Positions 8,463 through 17,949 of a DNA stretch of 64,000 nucleotides are shown here, one piece after another. The DNA comes from Candidatus Latescibacterota bacterium. GTDB lineage: Bacteria; JAAXHH01. Position 1 is the first letter of the stretch. The number at the start of each line of letters is the position of its first letter. Below the pieces are notes generated by a model. The model was given only the letters and a program-made list of their open reading frames with translations. It was not told the origin of the DNA and made no database searches. Location: positions 1,819,330-1,883,329 of the forward strand of contig JAJEEG010000006.1 of NCBI GenBank assembly GCA_022821085.1. The letters are read 5' to 3'. Position numbers and translations under genes: made by a program.

Positions 8463-9664
8463 AGTCCGACATGCAGCGCGCCAAGCTCGTGCTGCTGACC
8501 GTGGTTCACTTCCTGGTGGACCTCTTTTCCTCCCTGCTGACGCCGATTCTTCCCGCGCTCGTGTCGCGACTGCAGCTCTCCCTCACGCAAGCCGGCCTGC
8601 TCGCCGGCCTGCCGGCCATGACCTCCTCCCTGGTCCAGCCCCTGATGGGCATCCTGGGGGACCGGATGGAGAAACGCTATTTCATCATCCTCGGTCCGGT
8701 GTTCTGCGCCGTCTTCATGTCCGCTGTGGGCCTGGCGCCCTCCTTTCTCGTGCTGCTGCTGTTCATCATTCTGGGCGGGTTCGGCACCGCCAGCTTCCAC
8801 CCGCAGAGCGTGTCCATGGCCGGCGACGTCAGCGGTTCGAGACGGGGATACGGCGTGTCGCTCTTCATCGTCGGCGGAACCGCCGGGCTGGCGGCAAGTC
8901 CCTTTGTCGTACCCCGCATCGTGGAGCGCTTCGGTCTCGAAAGCCTGGTCTGGCTCGCGGTTCCAACGGTGATCGCCGTACTGGCGATGGCCAGGGTCAT
9001 CCCCATCCGGAACGAGGACCGGCGGGTGACCCGCCTGGCCGATGTGGGCGCTTCATTCCGGCCCAACTTGTGGCCCATGGTCAATCTAACGGTGGTGGGC
9101 ATCATCCGGACCATCTCTGGAGTCGGTTTCGCCACCTTTTTCGTGTTGCTGCTCAAGGACCGGGGCCTTACCCTTCAGCAGGGGGGCGATCTGCTCTTCG
9201 TCTTTCAGGGCGGCGCGGTGATTGGCGGGTTCGTCGGCGGCTGGCTTTCGGACCGGTTGGGACGAGGGCGCGTGATCTGGACGACGATCCTGCTTTCCAC
9301 CCCCTTTCTGCTCGTTTCGCTCTACGACACCGGACCGTTGCTTCCCGCCTGGCTGTTCCTGGCCGGCTTCATGAACATGGCCTCCAATTCCGTTTCCGTG
9401 GCCATGGCCCAGGAACTCGTCCCGGACAGCGCGGGAACGGCCTCCAGTTTTCCCATGGGCTTCAGCTGGGGCGCGGCGGGTGGCGCGCTGATCGTCTTCG
9501 GCGGTATCGCGGACCGCATCGGCGTGGTGGCAACGCTGGAAGTGCTGGCTCTGATCCCGCTCGCCGCCGTGGCGCTGGCCCTGATGCTGCCTCGGGACCG
9601 TGAATTCCGAAGGGCCGCTACCCGCGCGCGCAAGGCGGCCGCGGCCGTAGGAGAAGTGACCTGA
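8459..9664 (+). CDS. MFS transporter, fosmidomycin-resistance (Fsr)-like
   Basis: A 401-residue inner-membrane protein with about 12 hydrophobic helices. The N-terminus (HFLVDLFSSLLTPILPALVSRLQLS), the MFS loop motif GILGDRMEKR after helix 2, and a second loop GGWLSDRLGRGRVI after helix 8 mark a major-facilitator proton antiporter of the Fsr/DHA type. Close relatives export drugs or small metabolites; the cargo here is unknown. Its ATG overlaps the TGA of the DUF1028 gene (ATGA), so it probably belongs to the same operon as the hydroxyacid dehydrogenase. Confidence 0.88.
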   Translation: MKSDMQRAKLVLLTVVHFLVDLFSSLLTPILPALVSRLQLSLTQAGLLAGLPAMTSSLVQPLMGILGDRMEKRYFIILGPVFCAVFMSAVGLAPSFLVLLLFIILGGFGTASFHPQSVSMAGDVSGSRRGYGVSLFIVGGTAGLAASPFVVPRIVERFGLESLVWLAVPTVIAVLAMARVIPIRNEDRRVTRLADVGASFRPNLWPMVNLTVVGIIRTISGVGFATFFVLLLKDRGLTLQQGGDLLFVFQGGAVIGGFVGGWLSDRLGRGRVIWTTILLSTPFLLVSLYDTGPLLPAWLFLAGFMNMASNSVSVAMAQELVPDSAGTASSFPMGFSWGAAGGALIVFGGIADRIGVVATLEVLALIPLAAVALALMLPRDREFRRAATRARKAAAAVGEVT

Positions 9665-9766
9665 TCCCTGGAAGTTGCGGAAGCCGGGATCGTTGTGGAG
9701 CAGAGGTTGCATCGAAATCGAATCCGGGGATGAAAGGTTGTACCCCATGGTTTCAAGGAGGCTTTA

Positions 9767-10159
9767 ATGTCTGACCGAGTCGTGCGCCTGACCGATCTTG
9801 CAGCGCTGGACGAGGCCATCGCCTCGTCGGCCGAACGTCCCGTTTTCGTCTACAAGCACAGTACGGTATGCCCGGTGAGCGCCCGGGCCGCCGATCATTA
9901 CCACGATTTCGCGGACGGGGAAGGGGACGCGGACGGGAACAGCGGCGGGAACTCGGACGAGGACGCGTCCACGCTAACGCCGCTATTCACCCAGGTCATG
10001 GTCATCGAGAACCGGGATCTCTCCAACGAGATCGAATCCCGCCTGGGTATCAGGCACGAGTCTCCGCAGTTGCTGCTGCTCCGGGACGGGAAGGTGGCCT
10101 GGCACGCTTCCCATTTTTCCATATCCGGGAAGAGCATGAAATCGGCGCTGGAGGCCTGA
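9767..10159 (+). CDS. ytxJ: monothiol bacilliredoxin, YtxJ-like
   Basis: A 130-residue thioredoxin-fold protein with a single active-site Cys in FVYKHSTVCPVSARA (near residue 33), then VIENRDLSNEIESRLGIRHESPQLLLLRDGKVAWHASHFSI, which matches the bacillithiol-linked YtxJ/BrxC-like monothiol redoxins closely. They remove bacillithiol from S-bacillithiolated proteins, so the host may use bacillithiol. An acidic Gly/Asp/Ser insert (about residues 49-65) lengthens it relative to the family. The ribosome site AAGGAGG is very strong, about 5 bases before the ATG. The next gene starts 3 bp after the stop. Confidence 0.85.
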   Translation: MSDRVVRLTDLAALDEAIASSAERPVFVYKHSTVCPVSARAADHYHDFADGEGDADGNSGGNSDEDASTLTPLFTQVMVIENRDLSNEIESRLGIRHESPQLLLLRDGKVAWHASHFSISGKSMKSALEA

Positions 10160-10162
10160 GCC

Positions 10163-11395
10163 ATGTCGAGACGTGCCGTCATCGTTGGGGCGGGGGTGAC
10201 CGGCCTCAGCACGGCCTATCATCTGGCCCGCAAGTCGTACGGTAGCATCACGGTCGTCGAGAAGGGACGCGTGGGAGACGGCGCCAGCAGCCGGGCCGCC
10301 GGGATCATTACCGGGCTGCTGTGGTCGGAGACCGGCGTCCTGGCCCGCAAGATCAGCCTGAGTCGGTTCAGGGAACTGTCCGAAGAACTGGACGGCTACC
10401 GGTATCGGGACGTGGGTTGCCTGAACCTGTTCGATGCGGCGAGCTGGCCGGAACGGGAACGGCTGTTGCCCCTGTACGACCGCCTGGGCGTGGAATATAC
10501 CGTCTTGGACCGGGCCGAGATGGCCGCGGCCTGGCCGGACCTGGCGCTGACCGGTGAGCCGGTCGGGCTCTTCGATCCCCTGGGCGGCTACAGCGAACCG
10601 GATCACTACCTACCGGCACTGGCGGACGGTTGCCGCGCCCTGGGCGTGGAGATCAGGGAAGGCTGCATGGTCTCCGACTTCATCGTGGACGGGGGACGCA
10701 TGGCGGGCGTCGTCGCCGATGGAAGGCGCATCGAAGCAGATGCCGTGGTGAGTACCGTTCACGTATGGACCCTGAAGGTACTGGAGACCATCGGACTGCA
10801 GCTGCCCCTGAAGTCCTTCGTGCACCAGCGTTACGTCACGGCGCCGCTGCCCGCCCCGGTCCGGATCCCCGCGGTCAACGCCAATCCCTACGGGGGATAT
10901 CTCCGGCCGCATTACGGACAGCGCGTGCTGGCGGGCATCGAGAATCCCGAGGCGCCGGAGTTTCGCGTACCCGGCCGCGATTTCCTGATGTCGACGATCA
11001 CCCCGCCGCCCGGACTCGGCGAGGCCGCCCGGAAAAACCTGCTCCCGCTCGTTCCCACCGCCGGGCGGGCCGACCGGGCGGGACGGGACGGCGATACCGG
11101 CTGGGAAATCGAGAAGGCGGGCCTGTTGTCCTTTTCCGCGGACGGCGAACCGGTGCTCGGTCCCGTCGAACGCTTTCCTGGGCTGTATGTGGGCGTCGCC
11201 TTTCATTCCGGTGGCTTCGCCTACAATCCGGCGTCCGGCGTATTGCTGGCGGGATGCGTCGCAGACGGGCGGCCCGAAATGGATATCGGGGATTTCTCGC
11301 CGAACCGGTTCGATCCCCAGGAAACGGAGGCCTACAACCGGACCCGGATCACCCACAGTGAATACAGCCTGCCCGGCCAATCCCGCCGGCACTGA
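10163..11395 (+). CDS. FAD-dependent oxidoreductase (DAO family)
   Basis: 410 residues beginning with the FAD dinucleotide fold VIVGAGVTGLSTAYHLARK (GxGxxG), then GDGASSRAAGIITGLLWSE. A central substrate domain and a C-terminal FAD closure (GVAFHSGGFAYNPASGVLLAG) identify the D-amino-acid-oxidase / sarcosine-oxidase / glycine-oxidase superfamily. It probably oxidises a secondary amine or D-amino acid, with O2 or an electron carrier as acceptor. The gene follows the bacilliredoxin by 3 bp and precedes mutY by 22 bp. The exact substrate is unresolved. Confidence 0.85.
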   Translation: MSRRAVIVGAGVTGLSTAYHLARKSYGSITVVEKGRVGDGASSRAAGIITGLLWSETGVLARKISLSRFRELSEELDGYRYRDVGCLNLFDAASWPERERLLPLYDRLGVEYTVLDRAEMAAAWPDLALTGEPVGLFDPLGGYSEPDHYLPALADGCRALGVEIREGCMVSDFIVDGGRMAGVVADGRRIEADAVVSTVHVWTLKVLETIGLQLPLKSFVHQRYVTAPLPAPVRIPAVNANPYGGYLRPHYGQRVLAGIENPEAPEFRVPGRDFLMSTITPPPGLGEAARKNLLPLVPTAGRADRAGRDGDTGWEIEKAGLLSFSADGEPVLGPVERFPGLYVGVAFHSGGFAYNPASGVLLAGCVADGRPEMDIGDFSPNRFDPQETEAYNRTRITHSEYSLPGQSRRH

Positions 11396-11417
11396 AAGTA
11401 AAGGAAGCCGCCTGACC

Positions 11418-12548
11418 ATGGACGCGAACGCGGTAAACCGCCTGGACGCTCATCAGACCAACGCGTTCCGCCGCGCCCTGCTCGACTGGTACGGCGAGAA
11501 CCGGCGGGATTTGCCGTGGCGGAGGGCTCGTGACCCCTACGCGGTCTGGATATCGGAAATCATGCTCCAGCAGACGCGGGTAGACCAGGTACGGCCCTAC
11601 TACGACCGGTTCATGGTACGTTTCCCCACGGCAGAGCACCTCGGCAAGGCCCCGCTCGAGGACGTCCTGAAGGCATGGGAAGGCATGGGGTACTACGCCC
11701 GGGCGAGGAACCTGCATCGCGCCGCCCAACGGGTCGTCGGCGAACACGGCGGGCAGATACCCGATGATGCCGCGCGGATCTCGGACCTGCCGGGGATCGG
11801 ACCCTACACGGCGGCCGCCATATTGAGCATTGCCTTCGGGAGGGATTGTCCGGTCGTCGACGGCAATGTCGTTCGCGTGTTGAGCCGCCTGTTCCACCTG
11901 ACCGACAACCCGGCTTCCTCAGCGGCCAGAAAGAGAATCGATGGCCTCGCCGGGCGACTCCTCGCCCGGGGCCGGGCAGGCGACTTCAACCAGGCCATGA
12001 TGGAACTGGGGGCCACGGTTTGCACGCCACGCCAGCCCCGCTGCGGTGATTGTCCCGTGAGCCCGTATTGCGAAGCCCGCAAAATGCTGCCGGACCCTTC
12101 AGTGCTGCCGCGTAAACGGCCGCGCAAGCAACGGCCTCATCATCATGTTGCCGCCGGCATCATTCGCCGGAAGGAGGAGGTGCTGATCGTCCGTCGGCCG
12201 ACGGACGGACTGCTGGGTGGATTGTGGGAGTTCCCGGGAGGGGTTGTCAGTAAAGGGGTCGAAGAGGAAACGTTTCTGGCAGAGGAAATGAAAAACTCGC
12301 TGGGTATCGACGTCCGCGTCGACCACGCCGTTGCCACCCTGAGACATGCCTTTACCCATTTCGAGATGACGTTGCAGGGCTATAGCTGTTCATACCTTGA
12401 AGGGGTAGCCCTCCATCGCGACGGAAACGAATGCCGATGGGTTCGATTCGAAGATCTCGGCCGTTTCGCTTTCCCCAGGGCCTATCAGCGCCTGATCGAA
12501 GCCGCGGCAGAACGAAATGAAGGCCCGCGGCCCGCCGGTTTCGCATAG
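11418..12548 (+). CDS. mutY: adenine DNA glycosylase MutY
   Basis: 376 residues. Removes adenine mispaired with 8-oxoguanine. The start at 11418 has AAGGAAG upstream and gives the usual N-terminus (FRRALLDWYGENRRDLPWRR); an open frame further upstream lies inside the previous gene. Visible are EIMLQQTRVDQV with the catalytic Glu, the helix-hairpin-helix LPGIGPYTAAAIL followed by VVDGNVVRV, and the four Fe-S cysteines with Cx6Cx2Cx5C spacing (CTPRQPRCGDCPVSPYC). A C-terminal NUDIX-like domain recognises 8-oxoG (GLLGGLWEFPGG). It is convergent with recA, with a likely shared terminator between. Confidence 0.96.
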   Translation: MDANAVNRLDAHQTNAFRRALLDWYGENRRDLPWRRARDPYAVWISEIMLQQTRVDQVRPYYDRFMVRFPTAEHLGKAPLEDVLKAWEGMGYYARARNLHRAAQRVVGEHGGQIPDDAARISDLPGIGPYTAAAILSIAFGRDCPVVDGNVVRVLSRLFHLTDNPASSAARKRIDGLAGRLLARGRAGDFNQAMMELGATVCTPRQPRCGDCPVSPYCEARKMLPDPSVLPRKRPRKQRPHHHVAAGIIRRKEEVLIVRRPTDGLLGGLWEFPGGVVSKGVEEETFLAEEMKNSLGIDVRVDHAVATLRHAFTHFEMTLQGYSCSYLEGVALHRDGNECRWVRFEDLGRFAFPRAYQRLIEAAAERNEGPRPAGFA

Positions 12549-12550
12549 CG

Positions 12551-12582
12551 CGCGCCGGACGGGCGCAACCCCATCCGGCGCG
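12551..12582. terminator. bidirectional terminator-like hairpin between mutY and recA
   Basis: A perfect 9-bp G+C stem (cgcgccgga / tccggcgcg) with a 14-base loop sits 2 bp after the mutY stop and 15 bp after the recA stop. There is no clear U-run, so termination efficiency is uncertain. Confidence 0.55.
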
Positions 12583-12597
12583 GCCATTGGCCGGGTG

Positions 12598-13677
12598 TCA
12601 GCGCCGCTTCCCCGACGGCTCGGGACGGGCGGCCGGTTTCCCCGCGACGCCGTTGTTCTCGACGGATTCGTCCTGGCCCGGAGGCGCGAATATCGCACGG
12701 ACCTTCTCTTCGATCTCCCCGGCGAGATCCTGCTGTTCCCTGAGCAACTGCCGCACGTTCTCGCGGCCCTGCCCCAGCCTTTCGTCATTGTAGGAAAACC
12801 AGGTCCCGCTCTTTTCTATGATGCCGTTATTGACCCCGAGTTCGATCAGATCGCTCTCTTTTGAGATCCCTTCCCCGTAGATGATATCGAACTGCGCCTC
12901 GCGAAAGGGCGCCGCCAGCTTGTTCTTCTTAACGGTACCCCGTACCTGGATGCCCGCCGAGGCGTCGTCCCCCTTGATGTTCCCGATCCTGCGCACCTCG
13001 ATCCGAACCGAGGAGTAGAACTTCAGGGCAAGTCCTCCGGTCGTCGTTTCCGGATTGCCGTACATTACCCCGATTTTCTGACGGATCTGGTTGATGAAGA
13101 TCAGGCAGGTCCTGGACCGGTTGATCACCGAGGTCAGCTTACGCAGCGCCTGCGACATCAGTCGGGCCTGCAGGCCGACATGGGAATCACCCATTTCCCC
13201 TTCTATTTCGGCCCTCGGGACAAGCGCGGCGACCGAGTCGATGACGATCACGTCCACACCACCGCTGCGGACCAGGATCTCGGCCACGTCGAGGGCCTGC
13301 TCGCCCGTGTCCGGCTGATGGATGAGCAGTTTGTCCATGTCCACGCCGAGGGCCCGCGCGTAGCGGATGTCCAGCGCATGTTCCGCATCGATGAAGGCGG
13401 CCATCCCGCCCAGTTTCTGCGCCTCGGCCACGATATGCTTGGCCAGCGTGGTCTTGCCGGAGGACTCGTTGCCGTATATCTCTACCACGCGCCCACGCGG
13501 CACGCCGCCGATGCCCAACGCCAGATCGAGGGTCAGGGATCCCGTTGGTATGGACTCGACGGACAGTTGGGGGTTCTCGTCTCCCATCCTGATGATGGAA
13601 CCCTTGCCGAACTGCCGCTCTATCTGCGATATGGCGCCGCTCAGCGCCTTCTCCCTTCCCGGATCGTTATCATTCAT
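12598..13677 (-). CDS. recA: recombinase RecA
   Basis: 359 residues. Catalyses homologous strand exchange and activates SOS repressor cleavage. It contains the Walker A motif GNESSGKTT (residues 69-77), Walker B-type [19 protein letters not shown], and [22 protein letters not shown] of loop L2. Start at 13677 ([12 protein letters not shown]) is chosen because GGGGAG lies about 9 bases upstream; the frame runs further upstream with an atypical sequence. The C-terminus is Asp/Glu-rich and then Pro/Arg-rich. It is monocistronic, convergent with mutY, and preceded by a promoter and palindrome described separately. Confidence 0.98.
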   Translation of the reverse strand: MNDNDPGREKALSGAISQIERQFGKGSIIRMGDENPQLSVESIPTGSLTLDLALGIGGVPRGRVVEIYGNESSGKTTLAKHIVAEAQKLGGMAAFIDAEHALDIRYARALGVDMDKLLIHQPDTGEQALDVAEILVRSGGVDVIVIDSVAALVPRAEIEGEMGDSHVGLQARLMSQALRKLTSVINRSRTCLIFINQIRQKIGVMYGNPETTTGGLALKFYSSVRIEVRRIGNIKGDDASAGIQVRGTVKKNKLAAPFREAQFDIIYGEGISKESDLIELGVNNGIIEKSGTWFSYNDERLGQGRENVRQLLREQQDLAGEIEEKVRAIFAPPGQDESVENNGVAGKPAARPEPSGKRR

Positions 13678-13719
13678 GTCCGCGATCTCCCCTTCGTTGA
13701 TGCATGTGAACGTCTTTTT

Positions 13720-13777
13720 GGCATACCCTGTCCAATATGCCAAACATTTGTGTAGTGTCAAGCGAATTTCGTTTGAC
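13720..13777 (-). promoter_or_regulatory. recA promoter with two palindromes (candidate SOS operator)
   Basis: On the minus strand a perfect -35 TTGACA (13761-13756) lies 16 bp from a -10-like CATATT (13739-13734). The -35 overlaps a 21-bp near-perfect palindrome at 13757-13777 (GTCAA-x-CGAA / TTCG-x-TTGAC). A second palindrome, ggcata-N10-tatgcc, lies at 13720-13741 over the -10 and likely start site. Either could be a LexA-type operator; neither matches the Gram-positive (GAAC-N4-GTTC) or E. coli (CTGT-N8-ACAG) consensus. Confidence 0.6.
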
Positions 13778-13980
13778 TAAATGAAATGGTCGTAAACCGG
13801 GCGAGGAAACTTGAAAAAAAGTATTCCCGAATAACCTGAAAGTAAAGTAATTTCGCGCCGATCCGGCCTGTTGCCGCGCGCATGGAAAAAAACGGAAGAG
13901 AATGGGCTTCGAAAGCCGTATATTGTGACTATATACCCCTGTCGCCGCCGCTGGACCAGTCGACTGGAGCGGAGCGTGAA

Positions 13981-16224
13981 ATGAGTGCCTTCAGGAAGAT
14001 CATCTGCCTAGGAGCGGTCGCCGTCTGTCTCCATTGGGCCTCATCGGGCTGTGGGGGATCGGGTGCGCCGAGGACCATTTCCGACGACGCCGACAGCGCG
14101 ACCGTGAAAGCATCCGGTCTCGCTTTGATGAACGAAGGCGACTACGAAGGCGCCATCGCCTACTACCGCCGGGCGCTGGCCCTGGACCTGACGGATTCCG
14201 AGGCCTTCGGAAACCTGAGCGTGGCGTACTACTACCTGGGCAGATACGACGAGGCGTTGCGGGAAGCGCTGCAGGCCGTCGTTCTTTCGCCCGACGAGAT
14301 CAACTGGCGGCTCAACCTGGGTGCGATTTATACCCGCAAGGGGAACCACGAAGGAGCGGCGAGAGCTTATGGCGCGGCCGTCGATATCGCCCGTGGCCTG
14401 CCGGAGCAGAACCGCTATCAACTCCGGAACGCCCTGATGGGCCTGGGCCGGTCCAGCGAACTGTCCGGTTCGTACGACCAGGCGCTGGACGCTTACGAGG
14501 AAGCGCTGGTCTTCGCACCCGATGACGTGGCTATGCTGACCGGAGTCGGCAACATATACTTCCGACAGGGACGGCTGGACGAGGCCGAGGCGTCGTATCA
14601 CCGGACTCTGGCACAGGATTCCACGCACGCCGTGGCCAGGTACAATATGGCGCTGGTCTACTCCAGGACCGGGAGACACGACGAGGCGTTCAGGCTGCTG
14701 GCGGACAACCCCGTGTTGGACAGGCGGCTCGAGAGCGCATTGGAAGGCAGTACCGTAAGCGCCGTGGACCGGTCGAAGACCCAGAGCATCGCGGCCTACC
14801 GCGCCAGGTTCGGGAGGATGGGCGGTCCCCCGTCTCCCGGCAGCCGGCAGGGACGCCGGCCGCCGCCCTATGTCCATGTGAGGGGGTTGACCTATTACGA
14901 ACAAGGCGCATACGCGGAGGCGAAGCAGGCCTTCGAGCAGGCCCTGGCCGAGGACCCCGGGCTTGCGGAGGCGCATCTGTATATCGGAAACATCTTTGCA
15001 CTTCAGGACCGCCACGCGGAGGCGGTCGAATCCTATGAAACGGCGATCGCCGTCGACGGGCAGTTCTTCGAAGCCTACAATAACCTGGGCACCATGTATG
15101 CCAACATGGACCGGACCGAAGACGCCATGGACGCCTACGGGAAGGCGCTCGCGTTGAACGACCGTTTCTACGACGCCCGCACCAACCTCGGACTGCTGTA
15201 CGCGGAGGCGGGCAGACTGGACGAAGCGGTCGAGGAATTCAAGAAGGTCATCCGCGCCGAAGTAGGCATTGCCGAGGTCCACAACAACCTCGGCATCGTT
15301 TATCTCAGACAGGGGAAGGATGAAGAGGCCAGCGAACAGTTCAACAGGGCTATCGCGCTTCGCGAGGATTTCCCGGAAGCCTACAACAACCTCGCACTCT
15401 CCTACAGCCGGGACGCCGCCGTGGACGACGTGATCGAAACCTGGCGCGGACTCGCGGCCCGATGGGCGGGCCATGATTCCACGGACCGCGTGGCCTTCGA
15501 CTGGATGCCGCTCCGGCGGGTGGCCGCCCGTTCCTCCGCCGTGGGCGGTGAAGCGCGGTCGGCTTACCGGGACGGGGTCGAAGCCGCCTACGGGTACGAT
15601 CTTGACGCCGCGCTCGCACACTTCCGGGCATCCCTTGCGGCGCGGCCGGACTGGAACGCCGCGCGGCTGGCCGTGGCCGCCGTGTTGCTGGCCCAGGGGA
15701 AGTGGGAGGAGGCGGCGACAGCGGTCGAGCAAGCGATTGACCCGGAAACCGCGGACCCGCTGCCCAACGCCGTCCTGGCCATCGCGAGGGTATCCGGCGG
15801 CGACTACGAGTCGGCGCTCGAAGCATGGGAGGGTGCGGTCAGCCTGGTACGCCTGACCGGCGAACCTGACGGTACGGCTTCATTGGAGGCACTGACGGCG
15901 ATGCGTACGAAGACCGAAGCCGCGGGACGGGTGTTGCGCGCCCTGGACAAGGCGGTGGCACTGCGACCGCGGTTTACGACCGCGCATTTCAATATTGGCC
16001 TTGTAAACGATATGCTACGTCGATACCATCAGGCCATACGGAGCTACCGGGAAGTCGTCCGCCTCGCACCGGAACTCGGCGCCGGGCATTTCCGCCTGGG
16101 GATCGCTTACTTCCGGATCGGCGATTTCGAGCAGGCCCGGGATTCGCTGCGCGAGTATATACGTCTCTCCGCGGACCCCATGCTGCTCCCCCAGGTGGAG
16201 ACTTTTCTGAACAGATCGGGATAG
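13981..16224 (+). CDS. TPR-repeat lipoprotein
   Basis: 747 residues. The start at 13981 (MSAFRKIICLGAVAVCLHWASSGC) has a GGAG upstream and yields a lipoprotein signal ending in a lipobox-like ASSGC, so the mature protein should be lipid-anchored at its N-terminal Cys. The rest is mostly TPR helix pairs, seen as repeated G-x2-Y-x4-A-x3-Y-x2-A-L patterns (EGDYEGAIAYYRRALALD, LGRYDEALREALQAV, QGRLDEAEASYHRTL, AGRLDEAVEEFKKVI and others), at least 12 copies, with a less regular stretch around residues 270-300. TPR lipoproteins serve as scaffolds for envelope complexes; the partner is unknown. It is divergent from recA. Confidence 0.85.
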   Translation: MSAFRKIICLGAVAVCLHWASSGCGGSGAPRTISDDADSATVKASGLALMNEGDYEGAIAYYRRALALDLTDSEAFGNLSVAYYYLGRYDEALREALQAVVLSPDEINWRLNLGAIYTRKGNHEGAARAYGAAVDIARGLPEQNRYQLRNALMGLGRSSELSGSYDQALDAYEEALVFAPDDVAMLTGVGNIYFRQGRLDEAEASYHRTLAQDSTHAVARYNMALVYSRTGRHDEAFRLLADNPVLDRRLESALEGSTVSAVDRSKTQSIAAYRARFGRMGGPPSPGSRQGRRPPPYVHVRGLTYYEQGAYAEAKQAFEQALAEDPGLAEAHLYIGNIFALQDRHAEAVESYETAIAVDGQFFEAYNNLGTMYANMDRTEDAMDAYGKALALNDRFYDARTNLGLLYAEAGRLDEAVEEFKKVIRAEVGIAEVHNNLGIVYLRQGKDEEASEQFNRAIALREDFPEAYNNLALSYSRDAAVDDVIETWRGLAARWAGHDSTDRVAFDWMPLRRVAARSSAVGGEARSAYRDGVEAAYGYDLDAALAHFRASLAARPDWNAARLAVAAVLLAQGKWEEAATAVEQAIDPETADPLPNAVLAIARVSGGDYESALEAWEGAVSLVRLTGEPDGTASLEALTAMRTKTEAAGRVLRALDKAVALRPRFTTAHFNIGLVNDMLRRYHQAIRSYREVVRLAPELGAGHFRLGIAYFRIGDFEQARDSLREYIRLSADPMLLPQVETFLNRSG

Positions 16225-16258
16225 CCGGCGCCGCGGCCTCCCAGGAAGAGCATACCGC

Positions 16259-17125
16259 ATGCAATCAACGGAAAAAACGCTCGAACAGGTCGTCGGGGAA
16301 AGACCGTTTCCCGAATATGCCGCATGGTGGCCGGTAGGCGGCGCGTTCTCCGCGTTCATGTCCGATGCCATCGTCGGCGAATGGAGGGCGCTGGTCCCAG
16401 GCAGCGGCGCGCTGGACCCCGACGGCGATGCGCTGAACGAGGTCCGGGTAGACGCCGAGAGGTACATCCGGACGGTCTACGACAGGCCGGCCAGGCGTGG
16501 GTTGCTGGAAGCCTTCATTCACCCGGACGGTGAAACGACGCTGCAGTCGGGTGAATTCGACGCCCTTTCCTATGCGTTCTACAGGTCGGCCTTCCGGCAC
16601 ATCGAAAGGCATCCGGATCGCTTCGATGAGGGACTGGAACGGGAACGCCGGCTGTTTACCATCCGGGTGGGCAAGTTGTTCTTCGACCGCCTGAATCGTC
16701 ACCTCGCGCTGGACCTGCCCGACGGCCTGAACACGCCGGACCGGCTCGAAGAATTGTCCGCCGCCATCGATCGCGTGGGCCGTTTTCTGCACGACCAGGG
16801 ATATCTCCGCAGTCATTTCGCCTTCAGATTCGACGTGGACATCGATCAGGGAGCATCTCGAATTACGCAGCATGTCGATGATGTCGTCTCCCGTCTTGGG
16901 AAAGGCGAGCTGGCCTACGCGCTGTACGAGATGGGCTATCCCGTCATACTCCCCTCCGCGGTCTACCTCTACCACACGATCGGAGAAGCGCAGCATCATT
17001 CTTCCCGAACCATCGAGAACCTGTTCGGCGAAGTGGGATACGACGCGCGGGAGACGGACGACTTCGATCCCATCGGATATCCATCGGAAATGGTGGTGGA
17101 ACTCTGGGAGATCCGCAGCCTGTGA
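16259..17125 (+). CDS. protein of unknown function, coupled to a BesD-like Fe/2OG enzyme
   Basis: 288 residues, no signal peptide or membrane segment, with acidic and aromatic helical composition. I do not recognise the family. The C-terminal third has clustered His and acidic residues (TQHVDDVV, YHTIGEAQHHSSRTIENLFGE, ETDDFDPIGYPSEMVVELWE) that could bind metal. GGAAGAG precedes the ATG. Its TGA overlaps the GTG of the next gene (GTGA), so the two are almost certainly co-translated, and a Na+/amino-acid symporter follows. In known BesD pathways a non-haem di-iron protein of the haem-oxygenase-like fold acts next to the Fe/2OG enzyme, but I see no clear signature of that fold here. Confidence 0.7.
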   Translation: MQSTEKTLEQVVGERPFPEYAAWWPVGGAFSAFMSDAIVGEWRALVPGSGALDPDGDALNEVRVDAERYIRTVYDRPARRGLLEAFIHPDGETTLQSGEFDALSYAFYRSAFRHIERHPDRFDEGLERERRLFTIRVGKLFFDRLNRHLALDLPDGLNTPDRLEELSAAIDRVGRFLHDQGYLRSHFAFRFDVDIDQGASRITQHVDDVVSRLGKGELAYALYEMGYPVILPSAVYLYHTIGEAQHHSSRTIENLFGEVGYDARETDDFDPIGYPSEMVVELWEIRSL

Positions 17126-17949
17126 AACCCGCAAGTCCCGCCACCCTGGTGGATGTCGACCGGTATCCGCTCGAGAACCTCGACAGCCGCGACGGCCAGG
17201 CATTCCTCTCATCCTGCCGATCCGAGCTCGAGGAGCAGTCCATCTGCGTACTCGAAGGATTTGTGCATCCCCGGGCGCTGGCCGGCATGGTGCGGGAAAC
17301 CAGCGCTTTAATCCCGCTCGGCTACTACTACGACCGGCCGCGCACCAGCTACGAGGGAAACGACTACGTCGACCGGAACTGGCCCGCCGGCCATCCCCGA
17401 ACCATCGAGCACGTCAATCGCTACCGGCAGGTCCTCAACTACCAGATCCCCAACGACAGCCTCGTGCGCAGTGTATTCCACTGGCCGGCCCTGACCGAAT
17501 TCGTGCGAAGCATGCTTGGGTTCGACACCCTGTACACGAGCGCCTGCCCCCATCTCGCCCTGACCCTGCAGATCGGTCACGAGGGCGACAGCAACGGATG
17601 GCACTTCGATTCGAATAACGGCAATATCACGCTGTTGATCCAGGCACCCGATTCCGGAGGGGTATTCGAATACGTGCCGGACCTCAGAGCGGACCACGAC
17701 GAGCATTACGACGACGTGCGCGCCGTCTTCGAAACGCCTGGAAAACGCGTTCGCCGCACGGACATCCGGCCGGGAACGCTGGTGCTGTTCAACGGCAAGT
17801 ACGCCCTGCACCGGGTGTCTCCGGTCGGCCCGACGAAACGGCCACGGATCATCGCGATCTTCAGCTACGACAAACGTCCGGACCAGTTATTCTCCCGCGA
17901 CTATATCGAGATGGTACGCAGCTTCAGGCAGGACGCGCCCACGGGTTGA
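17122..17949 (+). CDS. Fe(II)/2-oxoglutarate oxygenase, BesD/HalD-like, with H-x-D
   Basis: 275 residues. The segment GWHFDSNNGNITLLIQAPDSGGVFEYVPDLR is characteristic, in my recollection, of the family that includes the free-amino-acid halogenases BesD and HalB. Here the iron motif is His161-Phe-Asp163, with the distal His near 230 (KYALHRVS) and the 2OG-binding Arg near 240-242. Because Asp is present, hydroxylation is more likely than halogenation. The GTG start overlaps the TGA of the unknown upstream gene, and the Na+/alanine-type symporter starts 57 bp after the stop. The substrate may be a free amino acid brought in by that symporter; this is inferred from context. Confidence 0.75.
   Translation: MKPASPATLVDVDRYPLENLDSRDGQAFLSSCRSELEEQSICVLEGFVHPRALAGMVRETSALIPLGYYYDRPRTSYEGNDYVDRNWPAGHPRTIEHVNRYRQVLNYQIPNDSLVRSVFHWPALTEFVRSMLGFDTLYTSACPHLALTLQIGHEGDSNGWHFDSNNGNITLLIQAPDSGGVFEYVPDLRADHDEHYDDVRAVFETPGKRVRRTDIRPGTLVLFNGKYALHRVSPVGPTKRPRIIAIFSYDKRPDQLFSRDYIEMVRSFRQDAPTG

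Noticed and set aside
11187-11417. Upstream extension of mutY
   Set aside because: The frame lies inside the FAD oxidoreductase gene; the family start is at 11418.
10163-12548. A possible fusion of the FAD oxidoreductase and MutY
   Set aside because: They are in different frames with a stop and a 22-bp gap; two separate genes.
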